From Cornus controversa (lineage: Eukaryota > Streptophyta > Magnoliopsida > Cornales > Cornaceae): DNA of 64,000 nt. This document shows, in pieces, positions 1-11,609 of this stretch. The position numbers and the translations under genes are program-made. How positions within the stretch are numbered: position 1 is the first letter of the stretch; the number at the start of each line of letters is the position of its first letter. The stretch spans positions 36,218,456 to 36,282,455 of the forward strand of contig CM048851.1 of assembly GCA_026545225.1 (NCBI GenBank), given 5' to 3'. The notes below the pieces were generated by a model. It saw only the letters and a program-made list of their open reading frames with translations, was not told the origin of the DNA and made no database searches.

Positions 1-3000
1 ACAATCGATAATGTAAGCAAGTTCACACACTTGTCTCTCTCTCGGGCTCAACCCGATATCCTAACATGATTCTCAACCAATCATGTGACCTGGAACGCCT
101 CCCACAACCATCTCACGACCTTGACCTACTCCGCCAACGTCATACTTCTGGGGCAATATTTTGGTTTGCCCATTGGTGATTAGACCATATCAGCACCGTC
201 ACCAGTTATTTGTCTACTCAAGGTGATTAGACCATATCAGCACCGTCACCGAGTATTAGGTGGCTCAAAGTGGTTAGACCATATCAGCACCGCCACTGAG
301 CTTATTTTGACTCAAGATGATTAGACCATATCAGCACCGTCATCGAGTCTTAAATGGTTCAAGGTGGTTAGACCATATCAGCACCGCCACCGAGTATTTA
401 CCTACTCCAAGGTGGATAGACCACTGTCACCGAGTATTTACCTACTCCAAGGTGACGTAATCGCTCCAACGCCCTCACCGTGACCGAGTATTGACCTACT
501 CTGGGTGATTTGCTCACTTTATGACCACAACCATAACCGAGTATTGACCTACTCTAGGTAACTCACCCACACTTCCCCGTTTCCTCACAACGGCACCATA
601 TATGCATTTCGAACATATAAATACTAAACATTTCAATGTTCACGCCCCACAATGCCTAAGCTAGTTAAAAGCACATAGCATGCATTCCATCTCCACATAA
701 ACCCACATGTAACCATATACGTGTCATTTCCCTCCCATATATGCAATATGGATGCATATATACATAGCATAATATTTTCATGCATCAACCCATGCTTATG
801 AATACTAAAAAGAAGTATTTAGCATACTTTTCACCACATTCCAATACATATAGCACATACATGTTCCAACACTTGCACAACACCTCACATATGCAAAACA
901 CTTCAACTTTAGCACATTTTTATCATGCTTCACCCATGCATACATTCTCTATATACAGATAGCATGCATTTCATTCATGTAATCCCACATGTAGTCACGT
1001 ACATGTCAAATCATGCATATAAATCACATATGCACATGCATTAGCATAAATATAGTCATACTCTCATTCAATGCATACATTCATCACAAGTGTCTAACAT
1101 TCATTCTAATCATCATATATATATTAACATATATATATTGCATCACCTATACACGTATTATGCACATATATGACACTTCGCATAACCATGCTTCTCAAAT
1201 ATTCATTGAGGCTATAATCATATTTAGCATGCATCTCTACCATTTTCCAATATATAATCACATACATATTCCAATCCATGCATAAAATCCACCTATGCAT
1301 AAGCAATAACACATAGCTAAACATAAAATAATTTAGCATGTTTGACATGGGCGCAATCTACACCTATAAATATCACAATGTACACAAGCATTTAAATCTA
1401 GCATGCTTCAATATCCCAATTATATATATATATATACCCGTATATATATATACTATAACCACACTTATATATATATATATAAGCACCTATATATATATAT
1501 ATAAATACCACATATGAACAATTAAGGGAACATATGTAAAATTAACGACGTATTTAAAATATATACGTAGGAGATAGAGGCAAGAATCAACTTGCCTTAA
1601 GTCCCGCTCTCAACCGGTCCGTGCCTGCAAAACGGCCTATTTCCAAGCCCGATCCAGTCCTGTGTCGAAGTCCACACGAGCAACTCCATTGGACCAATTC
1701 GTTTCCATTTCAAATTTCACGCTTGGCCCAATTCATGTCGTGGTCCAATCCCCATCATAACCCAATTCCGAGTTCAAGCCCAAACCGCTCAATCCATGAT
1801 GTCTCAACCCACATCATCAACCGTGAAGGTCCAAAAAGCCTCATATAACCGTCCGAACCCCCTACCGAAAACACCTCCACCACGGAGTCAAACCACCACC
1901 AAAGGCTAGCTGAAACCACCATGGCCACGAAAAACCCAACAGGAACCCACGGAAGCCACACCCAAGCCGAGACCAAACACCATGAACCACCATTTCCACG
2001 GCTATACAGACCCTCCGGTGCCACCATGTGCATCCTCAAACAGCCTCAAAACAGCCGCTAGCCAAGCCGAGCGCACCATCGTCGGGCCATCCGAAGCCAA
2101 CCCAAACCGGAGATCCACAACCCTCAGCCAAGAAATCCCAGCCGCTGTCAACAACCCGCAAGCTACAATCACAAAGGCCACCACTCACATACCCAAACGA
2201 AATCCATTTGAAAACCAAACCCAACCAACTCACCGTAATGGATCTATTAGCCGAAGCCTCTATAAACTGACCCACCTGTCGAAGACCGGGCACCACCACG
2301 GCATCAACACCCTCACCCACGGCCGGCCCAAGAAAACCCAGCCGTGAACCCAGCCAAACACCACCGAGCTCGACCCAAGATCGAACCAACCACCGAAACC
2401 CCCCATCGAACTAGCGAACCAACCCAAAAATCGGACCAACCTCGGCCTCCTCCAGCCGTCGCGACCGCCGTTGCCGTCGCCGTCGCCCAGGTGGAACCCC
2501 ACCGTGAGCCACTCCCTTCGCTGCCGGAACAACCTCCACCACAAACCAGCCACCGTGCGCACCTCCTCCAACCCGCGAACTCCACTGCCGAAGGGGCCCA
2601 TCGGCGACACCCCTGCCGGAAACGGCCCCTGCCGCCGCTGCTAGGGCCGCCGGAACCGATCCCATCCGCCGCCGTCGCGGCTTCTCCTCCTCTCCCTCCC
2701 GATCTTCTTTTTCTCTTTTTCTCTCGGTTCTCTCTCTCTCCCCGATTTTCTCTTCTTTTTCCTTTTCTCTTTTCTTTTTTCTTTTTCTTCTTTCTTTTCT
2801 TTTCTTTTTCTTTCTTCTTTTCTTTTTCTTTTTCTTTTCTTCTTTTGCTGACCACACATGTGGTCTTCTCTTTCTTGTCCACACATTATATATATATATA
2901 TATATCATATATATATATATATATAATATACTACACCATGTACAAAATACATGTATTCTTGCATATGCGCCCACATTCCTTCGTAATTGCATAAAGCCCC

Positions 3001-3192
3001 CCTATATTTATAATTTAATATAAATATAGGTACTATGTATATATATATATATATAGATATATATATACATATACTCACCTTCCACTTATCTAGAAATATA
3101 TCCATGCCCTTTCCGGAATTTATTTAATCCGAAAAAAATTCAATCCGGTCAAAATTCAACCGGGACCGGTCAAAATAATTCCGGTCCTTACA
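1..3192 (-). repeat. 3' LTR of the LARD-like element (partial)
   Basis: This stretch is nearly identical to 6754-9943. Its boundary at 3192 is the last base shared with the right copy (TTACA, reading TGTAA on the minus strand). About 984 bp of the LTR should lie beyond base 1. It contains a 50-bp-unit minisatellite, several (TA)n tracts near 1420-1500 and 2885-3070, and a pyrimidine-rich run at 2700-2860. The many open frames here are low-complexity shadows and I see no gene. Confidence 0.88.
167..450. repeat. Minisatellite inside the LTR, about 48-bp unit
   Basis: Five full units carry GATTAGACCATATCAGCACC, followed by GTCACC or GCCACC and a variable GAGTATT...CTACTC tail, starting near 177, 222, 271, 318 and 365. 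A shortened unit follows near 412, and GAGTATTGACCTACTC tails continue to about 560. Spacing is 45-50 bp. The same array occurs in the other LTR, so it predates this insertion. Confidence 0.85.
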
Positions 3193-3206
3193 ACCTCCCC
3201 TCCTTC
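3193..3206 (-). other. Polypurine tract of the LARD-like element
   Basis: On the minus strand this reads GAAGGAGGGGAGGT and directly abuts the TGTAAGG start of the 3' LTR. Such a tract primes plus-strand DNA synthesis in LTR retrotransposons. Confidence 0.8.
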
Positions 3207-5452
3207 AAGGAATTTCGTCCTCGAAATTAGCATAGTCATAGTCTTTCCAAAACCAATCCATACCAGACGTCATTCTCGCCAATGATCATCACTTTCCCTT
3301 TTTACGTACCTTAGGAGCTACACTTGCAACACCTAACTCATAACTCTCGAGTCTGGCACAATCAGTGCGTCTCAACTGCCGTAAGGCAATATAACCACTT
3401 CCGTGACATGGCTGTGTGACTCCCAAGCCCATGTACGGTTCACTTTCACCTCCCTCCGAAGCACTTGCTTCCTAGAGTCCACAGTCTCTACATCAAGACC
3501 TACCCAGTCCATCTCCATCTCTAGTCTAAGGCAGCACCTTTGACTAATCATATCAATCACTCACAGTGATACATCCCCTGTAATCCGGGATCATCAACAC
3601 TCAAAGTCATTGTTTCATTATCAAACATGACTTTCAATCTCTGGCATATCATTCCCGGGCTTAGTCCAATATCCTGGGCATCATCACAACACAAACCACA
3701 TCAATCCAGTGCACATCACAAGCGCACTCACCAGCAAGGCACATGACAGTGTACTCGCCGATACAAAACTATATAACAATGTACTCGCCGCAGCAAGCCA
3801 CATAATCCTGCCCAGTCTCCTAGACTACAACCCACTGGAATCTAATGCCAAGTCCAGGATCTCACATCCCACTAGTTTCACAATCTCATTATTCAAGAGG
3901 AGAAACATTTACCCTTTTTCATCCTTCACACCAAGGAGCCAGTTGACAATTAGAGAGAATTCCTTTCATATCAGCACTTCACTTTAGACAACCCTTACCA
4001 ATGAAAGTTTGAGGTCACCTACAGTAGCCAAACAGCAGCCATACAGTGGCCGCAGCCCACTGCGTCTACACGTCCACTGCGTCCACCTCTCCCCTTCACG
4101 GCAAGAAATTATCCTCACTTCAGATACCATATGTCAGGATCCTCATCCACTATCAACCCATCCTTCTCTTAACATCACATCCACACTGTGATCTAACTGC
4201 ATCTATCATGCGCATATCACAGTACACCACTGAGGTCAAGGCACATAAGAAGTGCTCTTGTCAAAACAAATCGTCCCGTCCTGTCCATTTTTGTTGGACT
4301 ACATTCCATTGGCATTTAGTGCCAAGATTAGGGTTTTTCATGCCCTTAACTTCACAACCTCATTTCTCAAGGAATGAATCCAATTTACTCACTCGTCCAT
4401 TAGTCCTAACGGACGTTTTCGGCTTCCCGGGTATTTATCCATTCCTTTCCAGCATCTCACTTGAGACACCAAGATCCTGACTGCTTCGTCTAGGACCCCA
4501 CAATTCCAGACTTACTTTCAAAGCCTATCACTACATGTCTATTTCAACATCACCGTCCACTCGGTTTCAAACCTCTACCCAGGTCTACCAATTCTCCAAA
4601 ACCAGAACTTCTAGGTGACTACATGTCACTACTAGCCATGCAACGCAAAATGGAACACTAAAGTGCAATGCTCAGTTACATGAATTACATATACCACATA
4701 GCATATAACACACAACATGCTAATCACATAAACACGTACCATGCATGATATGACATATAATGCATAAATCAATATCCTAGCCCTCGGGCTAATACTAGGA
4801 AAATACCCCTGACCATACACGGTCCTGGTACCCCCTCTGCCTGAGCAAGCGTGTAAAACATGGCCCAGTCCCCCTAGTATACACACATACTAGAACACAA
4901 AATCTAGAGTGGTTCAAACCAACCTACTCTCATCCTCTGTACTCATTGGTAAACACCTACCAATCTATCCGCCTCTATAGTCTAAGGTAGCAACCTTGAC
5001 TATCAATACCAATCACTTTCAGTGACATATCCCTACTATTGGGAATTCTTTATCTATCGTCATCCAGACGAAACAACTCAACATCTACAAGAGCCGGCGT
5101 ATTGTAAGAGAAACGCTAATCCAAGAAAAATGTCTGGCCAGGCCACTTTTCCCAGTTAGCCCAACTCCGGCAACATGCCTTCCTTGTATCCCATCTCAAT
5201 CCCAATTGCCAACCTCGGCAATACACTTACCAACAACACATCATAAGCCCCTAAGGATTTCTAAGGACTTAAGCACTCGCAAACTTCCTTGCGGTATCTC
5301 TTCATTGCTCACTAATGAGACTTGATCACCAAATCCAAAGGTCTAAACTCAACCAATTCTGGGAGTTATTACCAATCAACACCAGTTTCACATACTAACA
5401 CTTTGCTCTTTCATTAGGATTGCTCAGACCGAGCAAGTCATTCCACTACCGT

Positions 5453-5764
5453 CCATAGGTATTCAAACCTACTGTCTAGACAACTATCAACCATTGCCTA
5501 TCTCCAAGCCACCACGTGATCTGACCATCTGTCCTTAGGTATTCGAACCTACAACTTTGATACCCTAGGTTTTCAAACCTAATGCTTTAACAGCAATCAA
5601 GAGTTCCTCGAATACTCAACCCTTACTCGTCGCCCCTAGGTATTCCAACCTAGTGCTCTCATAGCATTCTGCTATTAGGTACATAATCCAACCTTTTCAA
5701 CCATACACATGAGATGTCCATCACCCGTCGTCCCTAGGTATTCTGACCTAGAGCTCTGATACCA
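5453..5764 (-). repeat. Leader repeats, imperfect palindromes next to the primer-binding site
   Basis: Five units of a diverged motif lie at about 5453-5483, 5533-5564, 5561-5590, 5634-5667 and 5733-5764. On the minus strand each contains TAGGTTNGAATACCTAGG, an imperfect palindrome. The unit closest to the LTR contains the primer-binding site. Others carry PBS-like versions such as GGTATCAAAG (about 5555-5564) and GCTATGAGAGC at the same relative place. Confidence 0.7.
5751..5764 (-). other. Primer-binding site, initiator tRNA-Met type (LARD-like element)
   Basis: The minus strand reads TGGTATCAGAGCTC, three bases (GAA) from the LTR end. The first 11-12 bases are complementary to the 3' end of plant initiator tRNA-Met. 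This fixes the orientation of the element. Confidence 0.88.
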
Positions 5765-5767
5765 TTC

Positions 5768-8700
5768 TGTCACGCCCCGATTCCCGAGGCCCGGAAACCG
5801 AGGTGTGAACCCCGTGAGATCACCCTCACGACATAACCTCCGCCTGATCATACAATTCAATTTCCTATGATTTTTACGAAAATCGGGCATGACCCATTCT
5901 AAATAATCAGCTCCTGGCATATTACACCTGCTTCACAATTTATATGGACACTTCTGGGCACGTGTCCCCCCAGCATTTATATCTAACAGTAAATATGGAC
6001 ACTTCTGGGCCCGTGTCCCCCCAATATTTCTACAACATGCATAAACAATCATAAATATACATGCATCAGTCCTTGAATGTCCGTATTAAATACATACATC
6101 ACATGAATAAATACAATTGAAGGAACTGAATCAATATAAATCGCTTTATACATTTAATCCAAATGTAAAGCATCTATCTACCCACTATCCTGGATATACA
6201 CTAGATTCTAAGGAATCTAGATACTACCTCTGCAACCGGTGCTGTCAGTCTCCTAACTAACTCCAAAACCAGCAATACCTGCAAAACCTGGGAGGGGGTG
6301 AGCTCAAAGGCCCAACAAGGTATGTAGAACCATACTATCACTGCTGCAGCAGGTCGATCCTCACATATTCTCAAAAATATACTTATGCACTTAAATATAT
6401 CACAATATTTAAGACCATGCTCTACCTAGCATGCATGAACCAATGATGTATATGGCTACTCTAGCACATATGAACATACAAAATCCACTATACATGATTT
6501 TAGAAATCATTTTCAACATGCTTGAGAACAGTAAACATTCCGCACCAACATGTATAAAGAACATATATGTCCATTTACATAAAACAATGTCAATCAATCA
6601 TCACGTCCCCTACCCGACAAGTAGCAATCCCAAATGCAATGAAGATGCATTTAAACCATACAACATGCGCAAAAGCAATAGATATCCAACATATATCATG
6701 TTCTGTCACAAACAACGCATATATAAGAATGCGTTAAACACAAAGCATGCTTCACAATCGATAATGTAAGCAAGTTCACACACTTGTCTCTCTCTCGGGC
6801 TCAACCCGATATCCTAACATGATTCTCAACCAATCATGTGACCTGGAACGCCTCCCACAACCATCTCACGACCTTGACCTACTCCGCCAACGTCATACTT
6901 CTGGGGCAATATTTTGGTTTGCCCATTGGTGATTAGACCATATCAGCACCGTCACCAGTTATTTGTCTACTCAAGGTGATTAGACCATATCAGCACCGTC
7001 ACCGAGTATTAGGTGGCTCAAAGTGGTTAGACCATATCAGCACCGCCACTGAGCTTATTTTGACTCAAGATGATTAGACCATATCAGCACCGTCATCGAG
7101 TCTTAAATGGTTCAAGGTGGTTAGACCATATCAGCACCGCCACCGAGTATTTACCTACTCCAAGGTGGATAGACCACTGTCACCGAGTATTTACCTACTC
7201 CAAGGTGACGTAATCGCTCCAACGCCCTCACCGTGACCGAGTATTGACCTACTCTGGGTGATTTGCTCACTTTATGACCACAACCATAACCGAGTATTGA
7301 CCTACTCTAGGTAACTCACCCACACTTCCCCGTTTCCTCACAACGGCACCATATATGCATTTCGAACATATAAATACTAAACATTTCAATGTTCACGCCC
7401 CACAATGCCTAAGCTAGTTAAAAGCACATAGCATGCATTCCATCTCCACATAAACCCACATGTAACCATATACGTGTCATTTCCCTCCCATATATGCAAT
7501 ATGGATGCATATATACATAGCATAATATTTTCATGCATCAACCCATGCTTATGAATACTAAAAAGAAGTATTTAGCATACTTTTCACCACATTCCAATAC
7601 ATATAGCACATACATGTTCCAACACTTGCACAACACCTCACATATGCAAAACACTTCAACTTTAGCACATTTTTATCATGCTTCACCCATGCATACATTC
7701 TCTATATACAGATAGCATGCATTTCATTCATGTAATCCCACATGTAGTCACGTACATGTCAAATCATGCATATAAATCACATATGCACATGCATTAGCAT
7801 AAATATAGTCATACTCTCATTCAATGCATACATTCATCACAAGTGTCTAACATTCATTCTAATCATCATATATATATTAACATATATATATTGCATCACC
7901 TATACACGTATTATGCACATATATGACACTTCGCATAACCATGCTTCTCAAATATTCATTGAGGCTATAATCATATTTAGCATGCATCTCTACCATTTTC
8001 CAATATATAATCACATACATATTCCAATCCATGCATAAAATCCACCTATGCATAAGCAATAACACATAGCTAAACATAAAATAATTTAGCATGTTTGACA
8101 TGGGCGCAATCTACACCTATAAATATCACAATGTACACAAGCATTTAAATCTAGCATGCTTCAATATCCCAATTATATATATATATATACCCGTATATAT
8201 ATATACTATAACCACACTTATATATATATATATAAGCACCTATATATATATATATAAATACCACATATGAACAATTAAGGGAACATATGTAAAATTAACG
8301 ACGTATTTAAAATATATACGTAGGAGATAGAGGCAAGAATCAACTTGCCTTAAGTCCCGCTCTCAACCGGTCCGTGCCTGCAAAACGGCCTATTTCCAAG
8401 CCCGATCCAGTCCTGTGTCGAAGTCCACACGAGCAACTCCATTGGACCAATTCGTTTCCATTTCAAATTTCACGCTTGGCCCAATTCATGTCGTGGTCCA
8501 ATCCCCATCATAACCCAATTCTGAGTTCAAGCCCAAACCGCTCAATCCATGATGTCTCAACCCACATCATCAACCGTGAAGGTCCAAAAAGCCTCATATA
8601 ACCGTCCGAACCCCCTACCGAAAACACCTCCACCACGGAGTCAAACCACCACCAAAGGCTAGCTGAAACCACCATGGCCACGAAAAACCCAACAGGAACC

Positions 8701-9943
8701 CACGGAAGCCCCACCCAAGCCGAGACCAAACACCATGAACCACCATTTCCACGGCTATACAGACCCTCCGGTGCCACCATGTGCATCCTCAAACAGCCTC
8801 AAAACAGCCGCTAGCCAAGCCGAGCGCACCATCGTCGGGCCATCCGAAGCCAACCCAAACCGGAGATCCACAACCCTCAGCCAAGAAATCCCAGCCGCTG
8901 TCAACAACCCGCAAGCTACAATCACAAAGGCCACCACTCACATACCCAAACGAAATCCATTTGAAAACCAAACCCAACCAACTCACCGTAATGGATCTAT
9001 TAGCCGAAGCCTCTATAAACTGACCCACCTGTCGAAGACCGGGCACCACCACGGCATCAACACCCTCACCCACGGCCGGCCCAAGAAAACCCAGCCGTGA
9101 ACCCAGCCAGACACCACCGAGCTCGACCCAAGATCGAACCAACCACCGAAACCCCCCATCGAACTAGCGAACCAACCCAAAAATCGGACCAACCTCAGCC
9201 TCCTCCAGCCGTCGCGACCGCCGTTGCCGTCGCCGTCGCCCAGGTGGAACCCCACCGTGAGCCACTCCCTTCGCTGCCGGAACAACCTCCACCACAAACC
9301 AGCCACCGTGCGCACCTCCTCCAACCCGCGAACTCCACTGCCGAAGGGGCCCATCGGCGACACCCCTGCCGGAAACGGCCCCTGCCGCCACTGCTAGGGC
9401 CGCCGGAACCGATCCCATCCGCCGCCGTCGCGGCTTCTCCTCCTCTCCCTCCCGATCTTCTTTTTCTCTTTTTCTCTCGGTTCTCTCTCTCTCCCCGATT
9501 TTCTCTTCTTTTTCCTTTTCTCTTTTCTTTTTTCTTTTTCTTCTTTCTTTTCTTTTCTTTTTCTTTCTTCTTTTCTTTTTCTTTTTCTTTTCTTCTTTTG
9601 CTGACCACACATGTGGTCTTCTCTTTCTTGTCCACACATTATATATATATATATATATCATATATATATATATATAATATACTACACCATGTACAAAATA
9701 CATGTATTCTTGCATATGCGCCCACATTCCTTCGTAATTGCATAAAGCCCCCCTATATTTATAATTTAATATAAATATAGGTACTATGTATATATATATA
9801 TATATAGATATATATATACATATACTCACCTTCCACTTATCTAGAAATATATCCATGCCCTTTCCGGAATTTATTTAATCCGAAAAAAATTCAATCCGGT
9901 CAAAATTCAACCGGGACCGGTCAAAATAATTCCGGTCCTTACA
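5768..9943 (-). repeat. 5' LTR of the LARD-like element (complete, 4176 bp)
   Basis: On the minus strand it starts with TG at 9943 and ends with CA at 5768 (plus strand TGTCACGCCCCGA). Its length is exceptional for an LTR. It repeats the features of 1-3192, including the minisatellite (about 6920-7203), the pyrimidine run (about 9450-9600) and (TA)n tracts. Bases 5768-6753 are the part whose partner lies off-window. No gene is supported; long frames such as 9164-9856 translate to Lys/Glu/Arg or Phe/Ser low complexity. Confidence 0.88.
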
Positions 9944-10178
9944 GCTATCAAAGCTATAAAGCATTTTAGATGGTATTAATTGCGTACCTTGGTATATGAA
10001 CCGTCCTTATATTTATAGCAGTCAAATGGGAACATGTTCTAGTAGAACACTAGCTCTTTAGTTTCTCATCCTTAACTAGAGATAGGAAAATCCTGGTTAA
10101 AGCATTCCTCTTGTCTATGTCATCTTAATATTAACCCCCACGTCATATGTTTTATACTAGGAGTCAAATGCTTTATCA
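9944..10178 (-). repeat. 3' LTR remnant of an older Tat-type LTR element
   Basis: These 235 bases align without length change to 15791-16025. The missing first 130 bases (equivalent of 15661-15790) were separated by the LARD insertion and should lie left of the window. The two copies differ at roughly 29 of 235 positions by eye, mostly transitions. This element is therefore much older than the one inserted into it. Confidence 0.82.
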
Positions 10179-10565
10179 GATGCCTTCTGTTCATGAGGGT
10201 CACCTGTCAAACCTTAGGAACACCTTGGCTGGTCCGTTAGATTGTTAAAACGGACCTTTGGCCCATCATCCCAAGTGAGTCGCAACCCACGATTTATTTT
10301 TTCCTTTTTTAATTTTTTTTTTAGTGGACCCGGCCTTGGCCGAGTCCTCTGGACTAGCCTTGGCCGGTTCCTCCTAGGATCCAGCCAAGGCCGGATCCTC
10401 AAGGACCTGTCTTGGCCAGATCTTCCTGTCTGTGACCATTGCATTTTTTGAACGTTTGAATGTAGCCGTTTACAATGCGAAATTTACAATTTGACCGTTT
10501 GGTGGTGGTGCCTATACAAAGGCTCTCACATATTCCTTTCTTATTCACTCCAACACTTGTAGCAC
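10179..10565. repeat. Spacer with GGCCTTGGCC-type palindromes
   Basis: There is no gene here. Between 10325 and 10435, variants of GGCCTTGGCC, TCTTGGCCAG and CCAAGGCCGG recur five times, separated by TCCTC/GGATCC-like bases. The result is a short GC-rich cluster of palindromes beside a T-rich run (10285-10322). It lies between the 3' LTR and the antisense ORF relic of the Tat-type element. Confidence 0.55.
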
Positions 10566-10697
10566 ATGCCCCATACTATCATTCCTTACTTCTCTTGCTA
10601 TTTGTATGTTATTGACCACAATTTTTATAAACCATCTCCAGAGACTTTTGCTCCTGCTTTTTCACTTATCCACATTTTTGAGTTCATTTATTCTATC

Positions 10698-11609
10698 ATG
10701 GCAGATTATGAAGAATGTCAGGACATTGCCTCCACCATGACAGACGTAGAAGTAGAGGAGTTAGCTGTTTGTTACTACTTTCCAGCATGGGATATGGCTA
10801 GAGCTGCCTTGCCAGCGGAAATGGCTTACTCGATTTGCCCAGGGGAAACATGCTTTTACGAAGGTCACTTTATTTCCAGTCTTCGGTTCCCTGTTCTGAG
10901 TTTCGCCACTCTGGGTGACTAACCTCTGTCCTTCCCAGCTAACGCTTAATGAATTTTTTGCTTGTTACACCCTTGTAAAGAAAAAGGATTAGTGCCATAT
11001 ACAAAGTCGGTCGCGTGGAGGGACCCTGCCTAAAGGATTGGTGATCCTTGACAATAGCCAGTGGATAAAAAATTGGAAGGAAAGATTCTTTTTTGTTTCA
11101 AGAGACTTGGAGCTTCCACCTTGCCACATTCCATGTTCCTGGACCGACGAAGACATTTCTGGTAAGCCTTTTTCTTCTTACCTTTTCTCTTTTGCCTATC
11201 ATCCTTTTCTTTGTACTCTGCTTCATGTAAAACTTACTTTTATGCCTCAGCTACAAGGACCGAGCCCCTCGTGGATAGTGAGGAAGAAAACAAGCTGGAG
11301 ATTGTTCACGAACTTCCCATGAGGGACGCGATGGTTCTGACTTATGACACGGCACTGAGCACACTAGGCTATGTTGCCCGTGTTGTCATAGACAGGCAGG
11401 GTACACCCTGGCACTTTTATTTGTTCTTTTTCCTTTTCTTTAACAAGTTGTGCAACATGTACTTATTTACGAGAACGTACAGGATCTTCGCGGAGGAGAC
11501 TTGACAAAAACATCATTGCACAGGCGAAAGGAAAAGGCATTGTGTCTTCCTCCTCTCCTTCTGCACAGAAAAGGTCGCAACGGCCCGTGGCTGTGAGGAA
11601 TGCTGGTTT
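10698..11609 (+). pseudogene. Relic of a Transposase_28-like (putative gypsy-type transposon) antisense ORF
   Basis: The frame from the ATG at 10698 gives an acidic start (ADYEECQDIAS) followed by FYEGHFISSLRFPV, then breaks at a stop near 10920. Homology resumes in other frames (LTLNEFFACYTLVKK; WIKNWKERFFFVSRDLE at 11065-11115). A plausible intron (GTAAG near 11161 to CAG near 11248) precedes PLVDSEEENKLEIVHELP, which runs to about 11390. The FYxGHF...LRFP and WKERFFFV signatures are typical of the plant family Pfam calls putative gypsy-type transposon. Tat-lineage elements often carry an extra ORF antisense to pol beside the 3' LTR, which matches this place and strand. It is broken by frameshifts and stops and is cut at 11610 by the Tekay-like LTR. 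Its function is unknown. Confidence 0.6.

Larger units (their letters stand above)
3193..5767 (-). mobile_element. Internal domain of the LARD-like element, coding capacity lost
   Basis: Next to the polypurine tract the minus strand reads ANFEDEIP and then a stop (about 3205-3232), the usual last residues of Tekay/del chromovirus polyproteins. Apart from this tail I see no conserved motif: no RT YVDD-like box, no integrase HHCC and no zinc knuckle. Open frames in the region are short and have no recognisable content. The domain is far shorter than the 4-5 kb of an autonomous Ty3/gypsy element. The element would need proteins from a related autonomous copy to move. Confidence 0.75.
1..9943 (-). 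mobile_element. Large non-autonomous LTR retrotransposon (LARD-like), 3' LTR cut by the window edge
   Basis: A direct repeat (1-3192 and 6754-9943, offset 6751-6753) flanks a 2.6-kb internal segment. Read on the minus strand the right copy begins TGTAAGGACCGG and ends GGGGCGTGACA, and is followed 3 bp later by TGGTATCAGAGC, the initiator-tRNA-Met primer-binding site. A polypurine tract abuts the other LTR. The element therefore lies on the minus strand with its 5' LTR on the right. If the 3' LTR matches the 5' LTR (4176 bp), the whole element is about 10.9 kb and about 1 kb lies left of the window. No gag, protease, RT or integrase domain is visible inside. By eye the LTR copies differ by about five substitutions plus (TA)n length over 3.2 kb, so the insertion is recent. 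The first right-flank bases, GCTAT, are the expected target duplication; the left copy is off-window. Confidence 0.85.

Noticed and set aside
177-450. CRISPR-like regularly spaced repeat
   Set aside because: Spacers are related to each other, the array is inside an LTR present twice, and the genome is a plant. It is a minisatellite.
2313-2994. Long overlapping frames on both strands (also 9097-9856)
   Set aside because: They cover the pyrimidine/purine-rich and (TA)n parts of the LTR and translate to Lys/Glu/Arg or Phe/Ser/Tyr-Ile runs. Their openness follows from composition and they are duplicated only because they lie in both LTRs.
4046-4480. 144-residue plus-strand frame in the LARD internal domain
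   Set aside because: It has no recognisable motif, lies antisense to the element and is rich in Ser/His/Pro as expected for random C/T-rich DNA. It is not supported as a gene.
5533-5564. tRNA gene or Pol III promoter suggested by GGTTCGAATACC
   Set aside because: There is no A box, no cloverleaf and no terminator at the right distance. The motif is part of the leader repeat.
11038-11504. The two plus-strand frames as separate host genes
   Set aside because: They are pieces of the Transposase_28-like relic in different frames, separated by a likely intron and frameshifts, and are bounded by retrotransposon LTRs.
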